Shown: positions 17,866 to 27,343, numbered from the stretch's first letter. The stretch: 64,000 bases of DNA from Pirellulaceae bacterium (GCA_029243025.1 JAQWSU010000032.1:1-64000); one strand, 5' to 3'. The notes: generated from the sequence alone by a model not told the origin. A program made the numbers and translations.

Positions 17866-18789
17866 CTATTTCATTCCCTTCGTGAGCGTCATGAAGGCAG
17901 CCTCCAAACTAGGCCGATCTTCACCAAACTCCAAGAGTGCAAAGCCGTTGTTGATCAGTTCGGACGCCACATCGCTGTATTCCACAATACCCTCCACCAG
18001 CGTCACTGACAGCATCTTTTTCTCGACATTCACCTCGGCCACATCGTCTCGTTTCAGCAACAAGTCGGCCGCTTCTTTTTGTCGATCCTTGACCATCACG
18101 TTCAAAACGATCGACTGACGGATTTGCTTCATAACATCGGAGACTGAACCGTTCCAATTCATGACTCCACGATCGATGATTCCAATTTTGTTACACACGT
18201 CCGCCAATTCTGGCAGGATATGGCTGGACACAATGATGGTTTTACCCGTATTCCCTAATCGTTTCAACAGATTCCGCATATCGATTCGGGCGCGTGGATC
18301 CAAGCCGCTGAGAGGTTCATCGAGCAGCAAAACTTGGGGATCATGCAGCAAAACACGGGCGAGCCCCAAGCGTTGAGTTTGCCCGCGAGACAAGGTATTT
18401 GCAAATGCGTCACGTTTGAACGCGAGGTCAACCACTTCCAACATTTCCTCGCAAATCGTTCTGCGTTGAGGACCGTTGATTCGATAGGCAGCCGCGAAGA
18501 ACTCGAGATATTCGATCACCTTCATGTCGTCGTACACGCCGAAAAAATCAGGCATATAGCCGACCAATCGACGGATCTCTTTCGGATGCGTGTAGATCGA
18601 GTTTCCATCTACGTAGGCTTCCCCCCAACTTGGCGTCAGCAAGGTGGCAATGACCCGCATCGTGGTGGTCTTCCCTGCCCCGTTGGGGCCGATAAAGCCA
18701 AACAGGTCTCCCTTTTGCAAATCCAAATCGATCGATTGGATTGCGAACAGTTCGCCGTACTTCTTAGTCAAGTCACGAGTCTCGATCAC
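17866..18789 (-). CDS. ABC transporter ATP-binding protein (ABC-2 type)
   Basis: A 307-residue ATPase starting at a GTG. Walker A is GPNGAGKTTTMR, the signature is LSRGQTQRLGLARVLL (LSRGQ for LSGGQ), Walker B is VLLLDEPLSGLDP, followed by the switch region IIVSSHILPEL. The C-terminal 90 residues form the accessory domain of CcmA/GldA-like exporters. The gene starts 6 bp after the stop of the 730-residue membrane protein, so they are co-transcribed. No dedicated permease gene is adjacent, which is unusual; the partner permease must be encoded elsewhere or be the neighbour itself. Confidence 0.92.
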   Translation of the reverse strand: MIETRDLTKKYGELFAIQSIDLDLQKGDLFGFIGPNGAGKTTTMRVIATLLTPSWGEAYVDGNSIYTHPKEIRRLVGYMPDFFGVYDDMKVIEYLEFFAAAYRINGPQRRTICEEMLEVVDLAFKRDAFANTLSRGQTQRLGLARVLLHDPQVLLLDEPLSGLDPRARIDMRNLLKRLGNTGKTIIVSSHILPELADVCNKIGIIDRGVMNWNGSVSDVMKQIRQSIVLNVMVKDRQKEAADLLLKRDDVAEVNVEKKMLSVTLVEGIVEYSDVASELINNGFALLEFGEDRPSLEAAFMTLTKGMK

Positions 18790-18795
18790 GTCAAA

Positions 18796-20988
18796 TCACC
18801 TTTCGACCTTCACGGGCATTTGCAAGCGGTAGTAGGTCCAGTGTGCTTGGTTTTCAGTTTGCAGCTCCACTCCGTTCAACACGACTTGAGCAGCCACCTG
18901 CTTACTGCGACCGACCAAAATTGCTCGCCCTGAATTTAAGTGCTGGGTCAAGTCAATCGATCGATGATATCGGTGCGTTAGGCCGGTATAGTTCATTCCC
19001 TTGGCAGCTTCGTGAAACATCATCAGCTCCAAAATCCGGTCGACATCTTGGTCAGACACGTCCCAAGCTGTCATCACATTCCTACCGTTCAGAACCCGGC
19101 GTCGGGTCAACCGAGTTTGTATATCAACCGTTGAACGATTAGCGAGATCGATACGTTCCCCTCCGCGCATGTTTCCCAGCGGATAGACCCATCGATCATG
19201 CATCAAATAAGCATCCCCAAGTTCGAAGGAGCAAGGGTTGACGACCACACCTTCCAATTGAGCTTCCGCGACAACTCTCAACTCGGACGAATCCTGCAGT
19301 TGGCAGCTCCCCCACCATTGCCCGATTAAGCTACGACTTGACCGAACCGCAACAGGAAACTGTTCCATCCAAACATGGGCTCGAAACGCATCACGCGTAT
19401 CAACCTCAACTTGATACGGTTTCGAAAAGGATGTCGATGACATTCCACTGTCCATACCGCCAAACCCCACTCCAGGAATCCCTTGCCAAATCAGAACTCG
19501 TCCCGTGTCATCCGCAGCCAGAATGGGTGAAGTGATTCGACTATCCAGTGAGAGTCTTTCCGTATTGGGACTAAACAAATGCATCCAAGTCGTGCCTCGC
19601 ACTAGTGAGCGAGACAAGTCGACATCTACAATCGTCGCTTGATTTGTCTTGACCTGCTCACCCTTCCAGGAGCTCGTGAGCAGGTGGGCAACCGACAAAA
19701 ACACCAAGATGGTGATGGGAAACGTAGCCCAAGTCCAAACAGACTTGCCGCATCGCTTGAGCAACCAGTATTCCAGGGGACCGACGATCAAAATGTAAAT
19801 CGCGATCAAAGAAGCGGTCAGGGAAAAGGGAACCAAACTCACTCCTTGAAACTGCTCCAAGGCCATCCTCAGTTGGCCTCCCAGGTCACGAAAACCGAGC
19901 GATCGAGAAGCCGTGCGTCCTGAACTGAGTTGACCTGCTGGCAGATCAGTTGCATTTTGAGCCAGTTCGAGGATTGCTGCGAGCAGCCGACGGCGATCCG
20001 TCCAACTCACAAACGGATCTTGAGAGAGATCGAACGCAACGAAAATCGTTTGCCCGAAACCGACAATCCCTCTCACAATCGCCGGTCGTTGATCGGCGCC
20101 AAAGCCTTCCGCAACAGCGACAACACCATCGATGTCCCGTAGGATTGCCATCGGAACCTCAAATCTGATCACATTGGAGGAGCCACGGTCAAGCCGCGTG
20201 GTCGCCGCTGCAAACTGTTCAATTCCAGTCGTTTGCCGCTGAATTGCAATCCGCTCAAGGGTACCGGGCAAGATGGCCGAAAACGGGGCATCGTCCAATG
20301 CATCGTCGTTTGTCGAGGCAATCACCACGAGTTTCCCACCAAGTTCCACCCAACTCTCGATCGCCGAACGCTGATCTTCCGATAGCCCGTCCAGCAGCGT
20401 ATCGCACGATGAAACAACAAACAAAAGGTCAACGGCGGCGTAACCCAATAGATGATCGGGAAGATTTTCGGCGACCGAAACAGAACGGTGGACGACCCGG
20501 CTCCCATTGCCTCGCAATTGAATGGCTTGGGGCAAATCAAGCCCGTCCCCCAACTCAATGATCAGTGTTCGATCCGAAGGCACGCCACCTGCCAACGGTG
20601 TCCCTTGAATTGTGGTTTCCCAGGGCGGCCCCTCGGTTGGCTCCAATCGAATCCGCACTGCCCCCCCTGCCCGCCCGAATTTGACGTATCTCCAAATTGC
20701 TTGTTCGGTTCCGGCAGCAATTTCTGGAATCGAAAAGACGTAGGTCGCCGGAATAGCTTCCCCGTCCTGCAACGTTACATGCAGATGCCCGCTGAGCGGA
20801 CGATCTGGTCCTGCTGCTAAAGTCAGTCGGAGCGGCGTCCAAAAACCCACCTTGTAAGTTCCATCAAACCCAACAGAGACCGAATGAATCGCAGGCCCCA
20901 CCCGTGTGTCACCGCACGTAGCCACGGACGTAGCCACGGACGGCATCAGCACCAAAGCAAAAGCGATCGTGGCAGCACATCGAATCAT
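18796..20988 (-). CDS. Large exported/membrane protein with GATase-like middle domain
   Basis: A 730-residue protein with a signal peptide (1-24), a beta-sandwich-like N-terminal part (GTYKVGFWTPLRLTL, LSGHLHVTLQDG), then a segment resembling a class-I glutamine-amidotransferase-like fold (about 135-340: LLFVVSSCDTLLDGL, SWVELGGKLVVIAS). Two helices follow near 395-440 (SLIAIYILIVGPLEYWLL, TILVFLSVAHLL), then a second extracytoplasmic domain of about 270 residues. Planctomycete ABC-2 loci often carry such proteins. It is coupled to the ABC ATPase gene. Function unknown; only the topology and the gene pairing are firm. Confidence 0.72.
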   Translation of the reverse strand: MIRCAATIAFALVLMPSVATSVATCGDTRVGPAIHSVSVGFDGTYKVGFWTPLRLTLAAGPDRPLSGHLHVTLQDGEAIPATYVFSIPEIAAGTEQAIWRYVKFGRAGGAVRIRLEPTEGPPWETTIQGTPLAGGVPSDRTLIIELGDGLDLPQAIQLRGNGSRVVHRSVSVAENLPDHLLGYAAVDLLFVVSSCDTLLDGLSEDQRSAIESWVELGGKLVVIASTNDDALDDAPFSAILPGTLERIAIQRQTTGIEQFAAATTRLDRGSSNVIRFEVPMAILRDIDGVVAVAEGFGADQRPAIVRGIVGFGQTIFVAFDLSQDPFVSWTDRRRLLAAILELAQNATDLPAGQLSSGRTASRSLGFRDLGGQLRMALEQFQGVSLVPFSLTASLIAIYILIVGPLEYWLLKRCGKSVWTWATFPITILVFLSVAHLLTSSWKGEQVKTNQATIVDVDLSRSLVRGTTWMHLFSPNTERLSLDSRITSPILAADDTGRVLIWQGIPGVGFGGMDSGMSSTSFSKPYQVEVDTRDAFRAHVWMEQFPVAVRSSRSLIGQWWGSCQLQDSSELRVVAEAQLEGVVVNPCSFELGDAYLMHDRWVYPLGNMRGGERIDLANRSTVDIQTRLTRRRVLNGRNVMTAWDVSDQDVDRILELMMFHEAAKGMNYTGLTHRYHRSIDLTQHLNSGRAILVGRSKQVAAQVVLNGVELQTENQAHWTYYRLQMPVKVER

Positions 20989-21059
20989 TTACGTTTGCCA
21001 GGGGCTTGAAAAAAACTTGGACCAGAAACCGTTAAACCAGCAACTCGAACGGATAAGAG

Positions 21060-21410
21060 TCAGGGCTTCCCCTGGTCTGGACAACAACAAACAAACTGCT
21101 GACAACCGGGACAGCCGGCGCCATACTTTCGCTGGACTGCTTCCGTTAGGTCAACTCCGCTTACATTCGCGATGGTGGTGAGCCAAGCCAGGACATCGGC
21201 AAACTCCTCACTCCGATCTTCCGCAGATCCTTCTCGCAGTGCGGTAGCAAGTTCCCCAACTTCTTCCATGAGCCACATGAAAGTGCCATCAACACCACGA
21301 GCTTCATCTTTGTCAAAATACATCTGGCGAATCAATGCCTGAAAATCGGCCAATGTCACGTCACGCCGAGCAGATTCGGAATGGTTGGTATCAACTTGAG
21401 GCGGCGACAT
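21060..21410 (-). CDS. MazG-like nucleotide pyrophosphohydrolase with Cys-rich tail
   Basis: A 116-residue all-alpha NTP pyrophosphatase of the MazG-like type. EEVGELATALREG followed by EEFADVLAWL gives the ExxE...ExxD metal-binding pattern. The family hydrolyses non-canonical or excess NTPs to NMP and pyrophosphate. The C-terminus CPGCQQFVCCCPDQ holds five Cys in ten residues, which is unexpected in this family and could bind a metal. The flanking gaps of 70-100 bp to co-directional genes allow a shared transcript with the radical SAM gene. Confidence 0.82.
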   Translation of the reverse strand: MSPPQVDTNHSESARRDVTLADFQALIRQMYFDKDEARGVDGTFMWLMEEVGELATALREGSAEDRSEEFADVLAWLTTIANVSGVDLTEAVQRKYGAGCPGCQQFVCCCPDQGKP

Positions 21411-21508
21411 TGAATTTACCTTACATTTTCTTTGATCGACCGAATGATCGCGATTATTTCACTTCACACGAACGGTGGCATGGCGGCACCAACGTCCAGC
21501 TGCAAGCA

Positions 21509-23341
21509 TCATTTTGCGTCTGCCATCGAATCCAGTTGGATGACCGATCGCGTCTGCTCCTTCTCCAGAAACGTTTTACCGTATTTGACGTTCACATGAT
21601 CCCACGGCAATTTATCACTCAGCTCGTACGGTTGATGCACGAGTTGCTGAATATCGATGCCCACGTCCTCAAAGGCCTGCCACCAACGCTTTGCATCCAA
21701 TTGTTCACACCAACTGTCCAGGCGGGCACCGCGACGCCAAGCCAGTTCAATCGCATCCCCCACTCTGCGATCACCACGACTCAAGGCTCCTTCAAGGAGA
21801 CTCGTTTCTACATCATGACATTTGACTTGCACACTTCGCAACCGACATCGACTTCGCAAGTACCGATGCGCCCAGTGAAAATACTCACGTGACTGCATTC
21901 CATTCCATTGGTAGGGCGTATGCGACTTTGGCACAAAATTGGAAACACTCGCGGTAACTTTCGCGTAACGTCCGCGTTCTTGTTTCCCGATTTCCGAAAT
22001 CGTTTCCGCCATTTCGATGATACCATCCAGATCCACAGGCCGTTCACCCGGGAGCCCGCACATAAAATAGAGCTTAACGCTTTCAAAATTCCGACGAAAT
22101 GCTTGTCGACAACCTTCGAAAAGATCTTCGTTTTTGATCTTTTTGCGAATTTGTTCACGCATATCATCGCGAGCAACTTCTGGTGCAAGAGTCAAGCTGG
22201 AACGGCGTTTGTTCCCGATCAGTTCCGCGATCGATCTCAGCTGCTCATTGACTCGCAGGCTTGGGACCGAAAGATTGACGCCCAACGGTCCAAATACCTC
22301 TTTCAATCGCAGCACTAACTCTTCGAAATGAGGATAGTCGCTACTCGAAAGCGAAAGGATAGAGATTTCATTGAAGCCCGTGTTTCGGTAACTTTCCAAC
22401 GCTGCATCAACAATGGTGTCGACAGATCGTATCCGCAGGGGACGTTTGATGACGGTGCTTTGGCAGAAACGACATTGCCAAGGACATCCTCGCATGATCT
22501 CAATGGAGATCCGATCATGGACGCACTCGATGAAAGGCACGATCGGAGCGACCGGCAGTGGAATCCCATCCAAGTCAGCAATCACAGATGGCTCGACGGT
22601 TTCCGGTAAGTCCGCCCGAGTCCGATTGAGAGCAATCACACGACCGTTGCAATACTCAGGCTCGTAAAATCGCGGGACGTAGCAGAAAGGAAATTCCCGG
22701 CCAACTCGAGCCAGCATTTCCTCTCGCTGGCGTTGTCCGGCTGCGCCACTCGCGAATCCTCCCTGCTGTTCACATTCGTCACGTAAATCTCGCCAAAGAT
22801 CACAGATCCGCGGCAGAACAGGTTCACCATCCCCCGTGACGAACACATCGACAAAGGCCGCCAGCGGCTCAGGGTTTTGAGCACACGGGCCACCGGCCAG
22901 AATAAGCGGATCCTTCATTGTTCGCTGGTTCTGGCGTAAGGGTATCCGCCCCAGATCTAACATTGTCAACAGATTTGACGCACAAACTTCATACTGCAAA
23001 CTGAAACCAACCACATCAAATTCACAGAGTGGAGTGAATGTCTCGAGACTGTAAAGGGGAAGATTTCGCGTTCTCAACTCACCTTCCATATCGATCCAGG
23101 GTGTGAAGGCTCTTTCACAAACCCAATTCTCATCTCGGTTCATCAGGGCGTATAGCACCTGTAAACCATGATGACTCATCCCCAATGAATAGGTGTCGGG
23201 GAATGCCAAACAGAGTTTCCCCCTCACTTCACAATGATCCTTACGAATCATGTTGTGCTCACCACCGACATATTGAGAAGGTTGCTGAACCTTCAGCAAA
23301 ACCTCGTTGACTAATTCTGTTTTAAGCTTCGTGTTAATCAT
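21509..23341 (-). CDS. B12-binding-domain radical SAM protein, TIGR03960 type
   Basis: A 610-residue protein. The ATG at 23341 starts the conserved N-terminus (INTKLKTELVNEVLLKVQQP) and is preferred over the longer frame from 23461. Residues 40-185 form a Rossmann-like cobalamin-binding-type domain without a clear cobalamin His. The radical SAM cluster motif is CPWQCRFC (Cys286, 290, 293), followed by a TIM-barrel half (EISILSLSSSDYPHFEEL, SLTLAPEVARDDMR). TIGR03960 proteins often occur with a TIGR03936/DUF2344 partner and have been linked to RNA modification, without proof; no partner is found here. Confidence 0.87.
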   Translation of the reverse strand: MINTKLKTELVNEVLLKVQQPSQYVGGEHNMIRKDHCEVRGKLCLAFPDTYSLGMSHHGLQVLYALMNRDENWVCERAFTPWIDMEGELRTRNLPLYSLETFTPLCEFDVVGFSLQYEVCASNLLTMLDLGRIPLRQNQRTMKDPLILAGGPCAQNPEPLAAFVDVFVTGDGEPVLPRICDLWRDLRDECEQQGGFASGAAGQRQREEMLARVGREFPFCYVPRFYEPEYCNGRVIALNRTRADLPETVEPSVIADLDGIPLPVAPIVPFIECVHDRISIEIMRGCPWQCRFCQSTVIKRPLRIRSVDTIVDAALESYRNTGFNEISILSLSSSDYPHFEELVLRLKEVFGPLGVNLSVPSLRVNEQLRSIAELIGNKRRSSLTLAPEVARDDMREQIRKKIKNEDLFEGCRQAFRRNFESVKLYFMCGLPGERPVDLDGIIEMAETISEIGKQERGRYAKVTASVSNFVPKSHTPYQWNGMQSREYFHWAHRYLRSRCRLRSVQVKCHDVETSLLEGALSRGDRRVGDAIELAWRRGARLDSWCEQLDAKRWWQAFEDVGIDIQQLVHQPYELSDKLPWDHVNVKYGKTFLEKEQTRSVIQLDSMADAK

Positions 23342-23530
23342 GAAATCAGTTCCATTTCCAAAGCTTTCGAACCTCTTTGTCCGGCTTCTCAGTATCGCAA
23401 GAATTCGGCTCGAATTACAGTGCAGATCGCCAGCCCCCAATCGCTTCACCTGGGAAATCACCCAATAGATGCTTACAATCAGAAGTCAGAAAGCTGCGTC
23501 CCCCGGCCGTACAACAATCCGTGAGCAAAC

Positions 23531-23929
23531 ATGTCTGAACTGGAATACCAAACTGTCGCGAAAGTAGCTGCCATCCCTGATGGAACCGGAGAGGCCTACA
23601 CGATCAAAGGCCGCATCGTTGCCATCTTTAACGAAGGGGGGACCTTTCAGGCTATTGACGACCTTTGCCCACACATGGGTGCTTCATTGGCAGCTGGACA
23701 TCTCGAGGACGGTGTGGTGAGCTGTCCCTGGCACGCGTGGCGATTCAAAACCTGCGATGGCACCTGGTGCGATAACCCGAAGATCAAGATCGACAGTTTT
23801 CCACTACGGATCGTCGGTGATGAAATCCAAGTCGCAATTCCTCCCAAAGAAGATGCGCCCGCCAGCGACGCATCTGGCGATGCCGATACCAAGAACACTC
23901 CACTTCCGAATGGCGAGAGTGAAGATTAA
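23531..23929 (+). CDS. Rieske-type [2Fe-2S] ferredoxin (NirD-like)
   Basis: A 132-residue soluble protein with one Rieske domain. The cluster ligands are Cys46 and His48 (CPHMG) and Cys65 and His68 (CPWHAW). The cysteines for the disulphide found in bc1 Rieske proteins are missing, so this is the low-potential, soluble ferredoxin/NirD class. There is no signal peptide, so it acts in the cytosol. The tail after 105 is acidic and disordered. The gene converges on the hydrolase gene and overlaps its stop by four bases. Its redox partner cannot be told from context. Confidence 0.88.
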   Translation: MSELEYQTVAKVAAIPDGTGEAYTIKGRIVAIFNEGGTFQAIDDLCPHMGASLAAGHLEDGVVSCPWHAWRFKTCDGTWCDNPKIKIDSFPLRIVGDEIQVAIPPKEDAPASDASGDADTKNTPLPNGESED

Positions 23930-24612
23930 AGGCTAAACTTCTCGCCAGGATTCACAACGATCGCCTTCGCCTGAGTCTCCCGCTCGACCCGCTCTGCCCA
24001 AGCACTCGCATCCTGTTCAATTAACGGCCAAGTATTGTAGTGAGCCGGTGCAACGCGTTGGGGATTAATCCATTTGACCGCTTCCAATGCATCATCTGGC
24101 CCCATCGTAAAGCGATCTCCAATCGGCAACACAGCAAGATCAATTTCCAACGTGGCAAGCTGTCGCATATCACCGAATAAGGCCGTGTCACAGGCAAAAT
24201 AGATTTTTCCATCAGATAGTGTCAGCACGAAACCTGCCGGCTGCCCACCGTAAGAACCATCTGGCATGCAAGAGCTATGAATCGCATTGGTCATCCTGAG
24301 GTGGCCAAACGAGAATTCTGCGCCACCGCCAACGTTCATCTCGGCCGTGTTTTCCACATCGTGCTCCTTCTGGAACCAAATCGCTACTTCATACGGTGCG
24401 ATCACCTGCGCAGCTGTCCGATTCGCGATTTCAGCAACATCCGAGACGTGATCAAAATGTCCGTGCGACAGCAAGATAAAATCAGGGGATACCTCCGTCG
24501 ACTTGATCGGGCAGGTCGGTGAGTCATTCAGAAACGGATCCAACAAGATTGAAGTCGCTCCGGTTTCAATTAACCAGCTGCCGTGGCCCAACCAGGTTAG
24601 TTTCGTTGCCAT
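23926..24612 (-). CDS. Metal-dependent hydrolase, UPF0173 (metallo-beta-lactamase fold)
   Basis: A 228-residue protein of the UPF0173/YtkL family. The start at 24612 (MATKLTWLGHGSWLIE) matches the family; the longer frame from 24672 adds unrelated residues. Metal ligands appear in SHGHFDH, with further His and Asp in NAIHSSC, FACDTALFG and APAHYNT. The family's substrate is unknown. It overlaps the Rieske ferredoxin gene end-to-end on the opposite strand. Confidence 0.88.
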   Translation of the reverse strand: MATKLTWLGHGSWLIETGATSILLDPFLNDSPTCPIKSTEVSPDFILLSHGHFDHVSDVAEIANRTAAQVIAPYEVAIWFQKEHDVENTAEMNVGGGAEFSFGHLRMTNAIHSSCMPDGSYGGQPAGFVLTLSDGKIYFACDTALFGDMRQLATLEIDLAVLPIGDRFTMGPDDALEAVKWINPQRVAPAHYNTWPLIEQDASAWAERVERETQAKAIVVNPGEKFSL

Positions 24613-24912
24613 TGCTCTCCAATCCCTCTGCAAGATTTGTGTCAAATCGAGATTCGTTGCCGAGGCTCGCACTCAGCCTATGCCGTGTGAGGATAACAAA
24701 CCCTTCCTGAAATACCATGCCGTTGGTGGCGAACGGCAGCAAGTCTGAAGCGGTTGTGCCAGACTTGGAACCCCTCTGACTTGGACGCAAAGGCCTGTGC
24801 CACCTTGTACCTGCCGGTCATTTTGTTACCACATTAGCTTGGGCACCAGCCGGAACGTCGATATTCATTGTCGACCGAGCGGTAGAACATTCTTCGCGGA
24901 GACCGAAAATCG
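24613..24912. other. Divergent promoter region, no gene seen
   Basis: 300 bp between the divergent starts of the UPF0173 hydrolase and apgM. Both promoters should lie here. I could not assign boxes with confidence and see no operator-like palindrome. Confidence 0.4.
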
Positions 24913-26118
24913 ATGGATATCCATGAACTTACTCGTTCACTCAAGACACAGAACGACTCGAAAATTGTCATGCTCGTCGCAGACGGTCTAGGCGGCCTTC
25001 CCCATTCGCCCGATGGAGCAACGGAACTTGAAGCTGCGAAGACACCCCATCTGGACGCCTTGGCGTCGCAAGGCGTCCAAGGCGCTAGCATTCCGGTCAA
25101 GCCGGGGATCAGCCCCGGTAGCGGCCCGGGCCACCTTGGTCTTTTCGGCTACGATCCCTTGAAGTTTCTGATTGGACGGGGGGCGCTCGAAGCGACAGGC
25201 ATCGGTTTCGAACTCCAGCCAGGCGACGTCGCCATTCGTTGCAACTTTTGCACGCTAGATGCCGATGGCAACATCTCGGATCGGCGCGCTGGTCGAATCC
25301 CGACGGAACAGAGCGCTCCACTGGCCATTCGACTTCGCGATGTCAACATTCCGAATATCGAAGTGTTTGTTGAACCCGTCAAAGAACATCGGTTCGTTGT
25401 TGTTTTGCGCGGCGAGGGACTTCATGGAGAAGTCAACGACACCGACCCTCAACAGACAGGCGTACCACCACTCGCCCCCAAAGCACGGAATGACGCAAGC
25501 CAACGAACCGCCGAAGTTGCAGCGGAATTCGAGCGGCAGGCTCGAGCGATTTTGACTGATCAAAGCCAAGCGAACGGCTTGACGATGCGTGGCTTTGCAG
25601 CACGACCCCATTTACCCAGCTACGAAGAACTGTACGGACTCAAAGCTGCAGCAATCGCCGTGTACCCCATGTACAAAGGGTTGGCACGCCTCGTTGGAAT
25701 GGAAATCGTCGGTGACGCACAAACGCTTGATGAACAAATTGATCTGCTGAAACAACACTGGGATGACTATGACTTCTTCTTTGTGCATTTTAAATACACT
25801 GACAGTACGGGGGAGGACGGAAACTTCGATGCCAAAGTGGCAAGGACCGAAGACTTTGACGCGATCATTCCGCGCGTTCGTGCAATGAACCCGGACGTTT
25901 TAATCGTCACCGGTGACCACAGCACTCCCAGCTACCTCAAGAGCCATAGCTGGCATCCTGTGCCGACGCTGCTTGCTTCAAATTGCTGCCGCCCTGACGG
26001 CAAAAAGGCGTTTAGCGAACGGGAATGCATCACAGGTGGACTGGGGCATTTTGAAGCCAAATATCTTATGAGTCTTGCTTTGGCAAACGCTGGGCGTTTG
26101 GGCAAGTACGGCGCCTAA
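24913..26118 (+). CDS. apgM: 2,3-bisphosphoglycerate-independent phosphoglycerate mutase, archaeal type
   Basis: A 401-residue member of the alkaline phosphatase superfamily that interconverts 3- and 2-phosphoglycerate in glycolysis. The first metal ligand lies in MLVADGLGGLP (Asp24), the conserved loop is GSGPGHLGLFGYDP, and the C-terminal metal ligands lie in VTGDHSTP and SHSWHPVP. Length and order match ApgM rather than the longer GpmI enzymes. GGAG lies 11 bases before the ATG. It is monocistronic by context. Confidence 0.94.
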   Translation: MDIHELTRSLKTQNDSKIVMLVADGLGGLPHSPDGATELEAAKTPHLDALASQGVQGASIPVKPGISPGSGPGHLGLFGYDPLKFLIGRGALEATGIGFELQPGDVAIRCNFCTLDADGNISDRRAGRIPTEQSAPLAIRLRDVNIPNIEVFVEPVKEHRFVVVLRGEGLHGEVNDTDPQQTGVPPLAPKARNDASQRTAEVAAEFERQARAILTDQSQANGLTMRGFAARPHLPSYEELYGLKAAAIAVYPMYKGLARLVGMEIVGDAQTLDEQIDLLKQHWDDYDFFFVHFKYTDSTGEDGNFDAKVARTEDFDAIIPRVRAMNPDVLIVTGDHSTPSYLKSHSWHPVPTLLASNCCRPDGKKAFSERECITGGLGHFEAKYLMSLALANAGRLGKYGA

Positions 26119-26602
26119 CCATTCCCCAGCCAATTGAGCAACCGAGCCTCTCAGGCAGATGTGACCGCTTCGAATTCCAATCACTCGAACTAATACGGCC
26201 TCTGCCTGTCTCAATGACGTCGTACTCGTGTTGCTGTCAAGCATCGTTTGTGATCATCGTGATAGGAAATCACAAACAATGAAACAAACCTATTCAGCGA
26301 AATTCCTTTGCCAAGCTGATTCGCAGAGCAAATGAATATGATACGGTTGATCAAGGCAAACCTGACTTGATTCACTCGATAGAAACGCAAGCCTCGCTAG
26401 AGATCCCATCGCCTGCGAAAACGTAGGGCAACTCAAGAGCCCAAGCCAATCCGATGCCACTCATGCACGGTCCAATCAGCTTCGCCATCCCGTGAGCGGG
26501 ACAAGCCCCAATCCATGCATCACGCGCGATGATAGATTCGCCAAGCAATTCGAAAGAAGAGATGCTGGCAACGGAGAACAAACAGCGACTGTTGCTTGCC
26601 AA
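26119..26602. other. Intergenic region with a 9-bp inverted repeat
   Basis: About 485 bp between apgM and the small membrane protein gene. A TTG-started 76-codon frame (minus strand) is present but looks random. The one structured element is the inverted repeat at 26246-26277. Confidence 0.45.
26246..26277. repeat. Inverted repeat GTTTGTGAT ... ATCACAAAC
   Basis: Two perfect 9-bp arms separated by 14 bases, about 130 bp past the apgM stop. The arms contain TGTGA/TCACA half-sites but the spacing is too wide for one Crp-type dimer. There is no U-tract, so a hairpin rather than a classic terminator. Confidence 0.55.
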
Positions 26603-26785
26603 TCATGACTGACGGGCAAAACCTTCCAGATATCTTCCCAAACAGAAAGCCGCCGCGCCGAACAACATCATCAACAACATCTCGCTCAGACCGTTACGAC
26701 CCAGACGCCCCAACAACTCAAAGACGACGGATATCGGCAAGATCACGAGGCCAAAGATTTGCAACGATTTGCCAAGAGTTCCCAT
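26603..26785 (-). CDS. Small membrane protein, 60 residues, two helices
   Basis: Two hydrophobic segments, LQIFGLVILPISVVFELLG (about 8-26) and MLLMMLFGAAAFCLGRYLEG (about 36-55), joined by a short basic turn. The ending GRYLEGFAR and the general layout resemble a small protein family I have seen in planctomycete genomes. Function unknown. No clear ribosome site precedes the ATG. Its start is only 20 bp from the divergent DUF983 gene, so the two promoters must lie within each other's coding sequence or one mRNA is leaderless. Confidence 0.6.
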   Translation of the reverse strand: MGTLGKSLQIFGLVILPISVVFELLGRLGRNGLSEMLLMMLFGAAAFCLGRYLEGFARQS

Positions 26786-26805
26786 CTAATCAAATGTAAG
26801 TTACG

Positions 26806-27264
26806 ATGACGTCTTTGCCAAGCAGCCGAAAGCTACGTTTCAATTTTGCGTCGAGACATCATTTGCGATCCTCCCAACTATTCTTTCGAGCGTGCCGACT
26901 GCGTTGCCCACGATGCGGACAAGGCAAACTCTTTCGTAAGCTGCTCTCAATGAACCCCCGATGTCCCCATTGCGATTACCCATTCGAACGCGAAAGCGGT
27001 TTCTATCTGGGCTCCATTTACGTTAACTACGGTTTGACCGCGTTGATCGTGGCCGTTGGCTTCCCTGTCCTGACACTCAGCCGAACATTAACGCCCAACA
27101 CGGCCCTCGCCGTCGGGATGGTGATCACGGTTCTTTTTCCCCTCTTGTTTTTTCGACACGCTCGCAGTTTCTGGCTCAGTCTTGACGAACGGATTGACCC
27201 TTACCAGGCTCCCACTTCTGGAGCTAGCCAAGTTCCTGCTGACAGCCAAGTAGGCGGTCGTTGA
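26806..27264 (+). CDS. DUF983 membrane protein
   Basis: A 152-residue protein. CPRCG and CPHCD (about 35-60) form the zinc-ribbon-like N-terminal part typical of DUF983, followed by ESGFYLGSIYVNYG and two helices (ALIVAVGFPVLTL, LAVGMVITVLFPLLFFRHA) and the ending LWLSLDERIDP-like signature (SFWLSLDERIDPYQ). The family is often encoded near cytochrome oxidase genes and has been suggested to help oxidase assembly, without direct proof. The respiratory cluster begins 80 bp downstream on the other strand. Confidence 0.82.
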   Translation: MTSLPSSRKLRFNFASRHHLRSSQLFFRACRLRCPRCGQGKLFRKLLSMNPRCPHCDYPFERESGFYLGSIYVNYGLTALIVAVGFPVLTLSRTLTPNTALAVGMVITVLFPLLFFRHARSFWLSLDERIDPYQAPTSGASQVPADSQVGGR

Positions 27265-27343
27265 AAACGAAGCTTCGAACGCGGGGCGAGCAAAAGGGGT
27301 ACCCGGCATTGATTATCGGTCAAGCCACCCGACGCGAAATAAA

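Noticed and set aside
26372-26602. Minus-strand 76-codon frame between apgM and the small membrane protein
   Set aside because: TTG start, no ribosome site, and composition with scattered Cys/Met/Ser that fits no fold or family.
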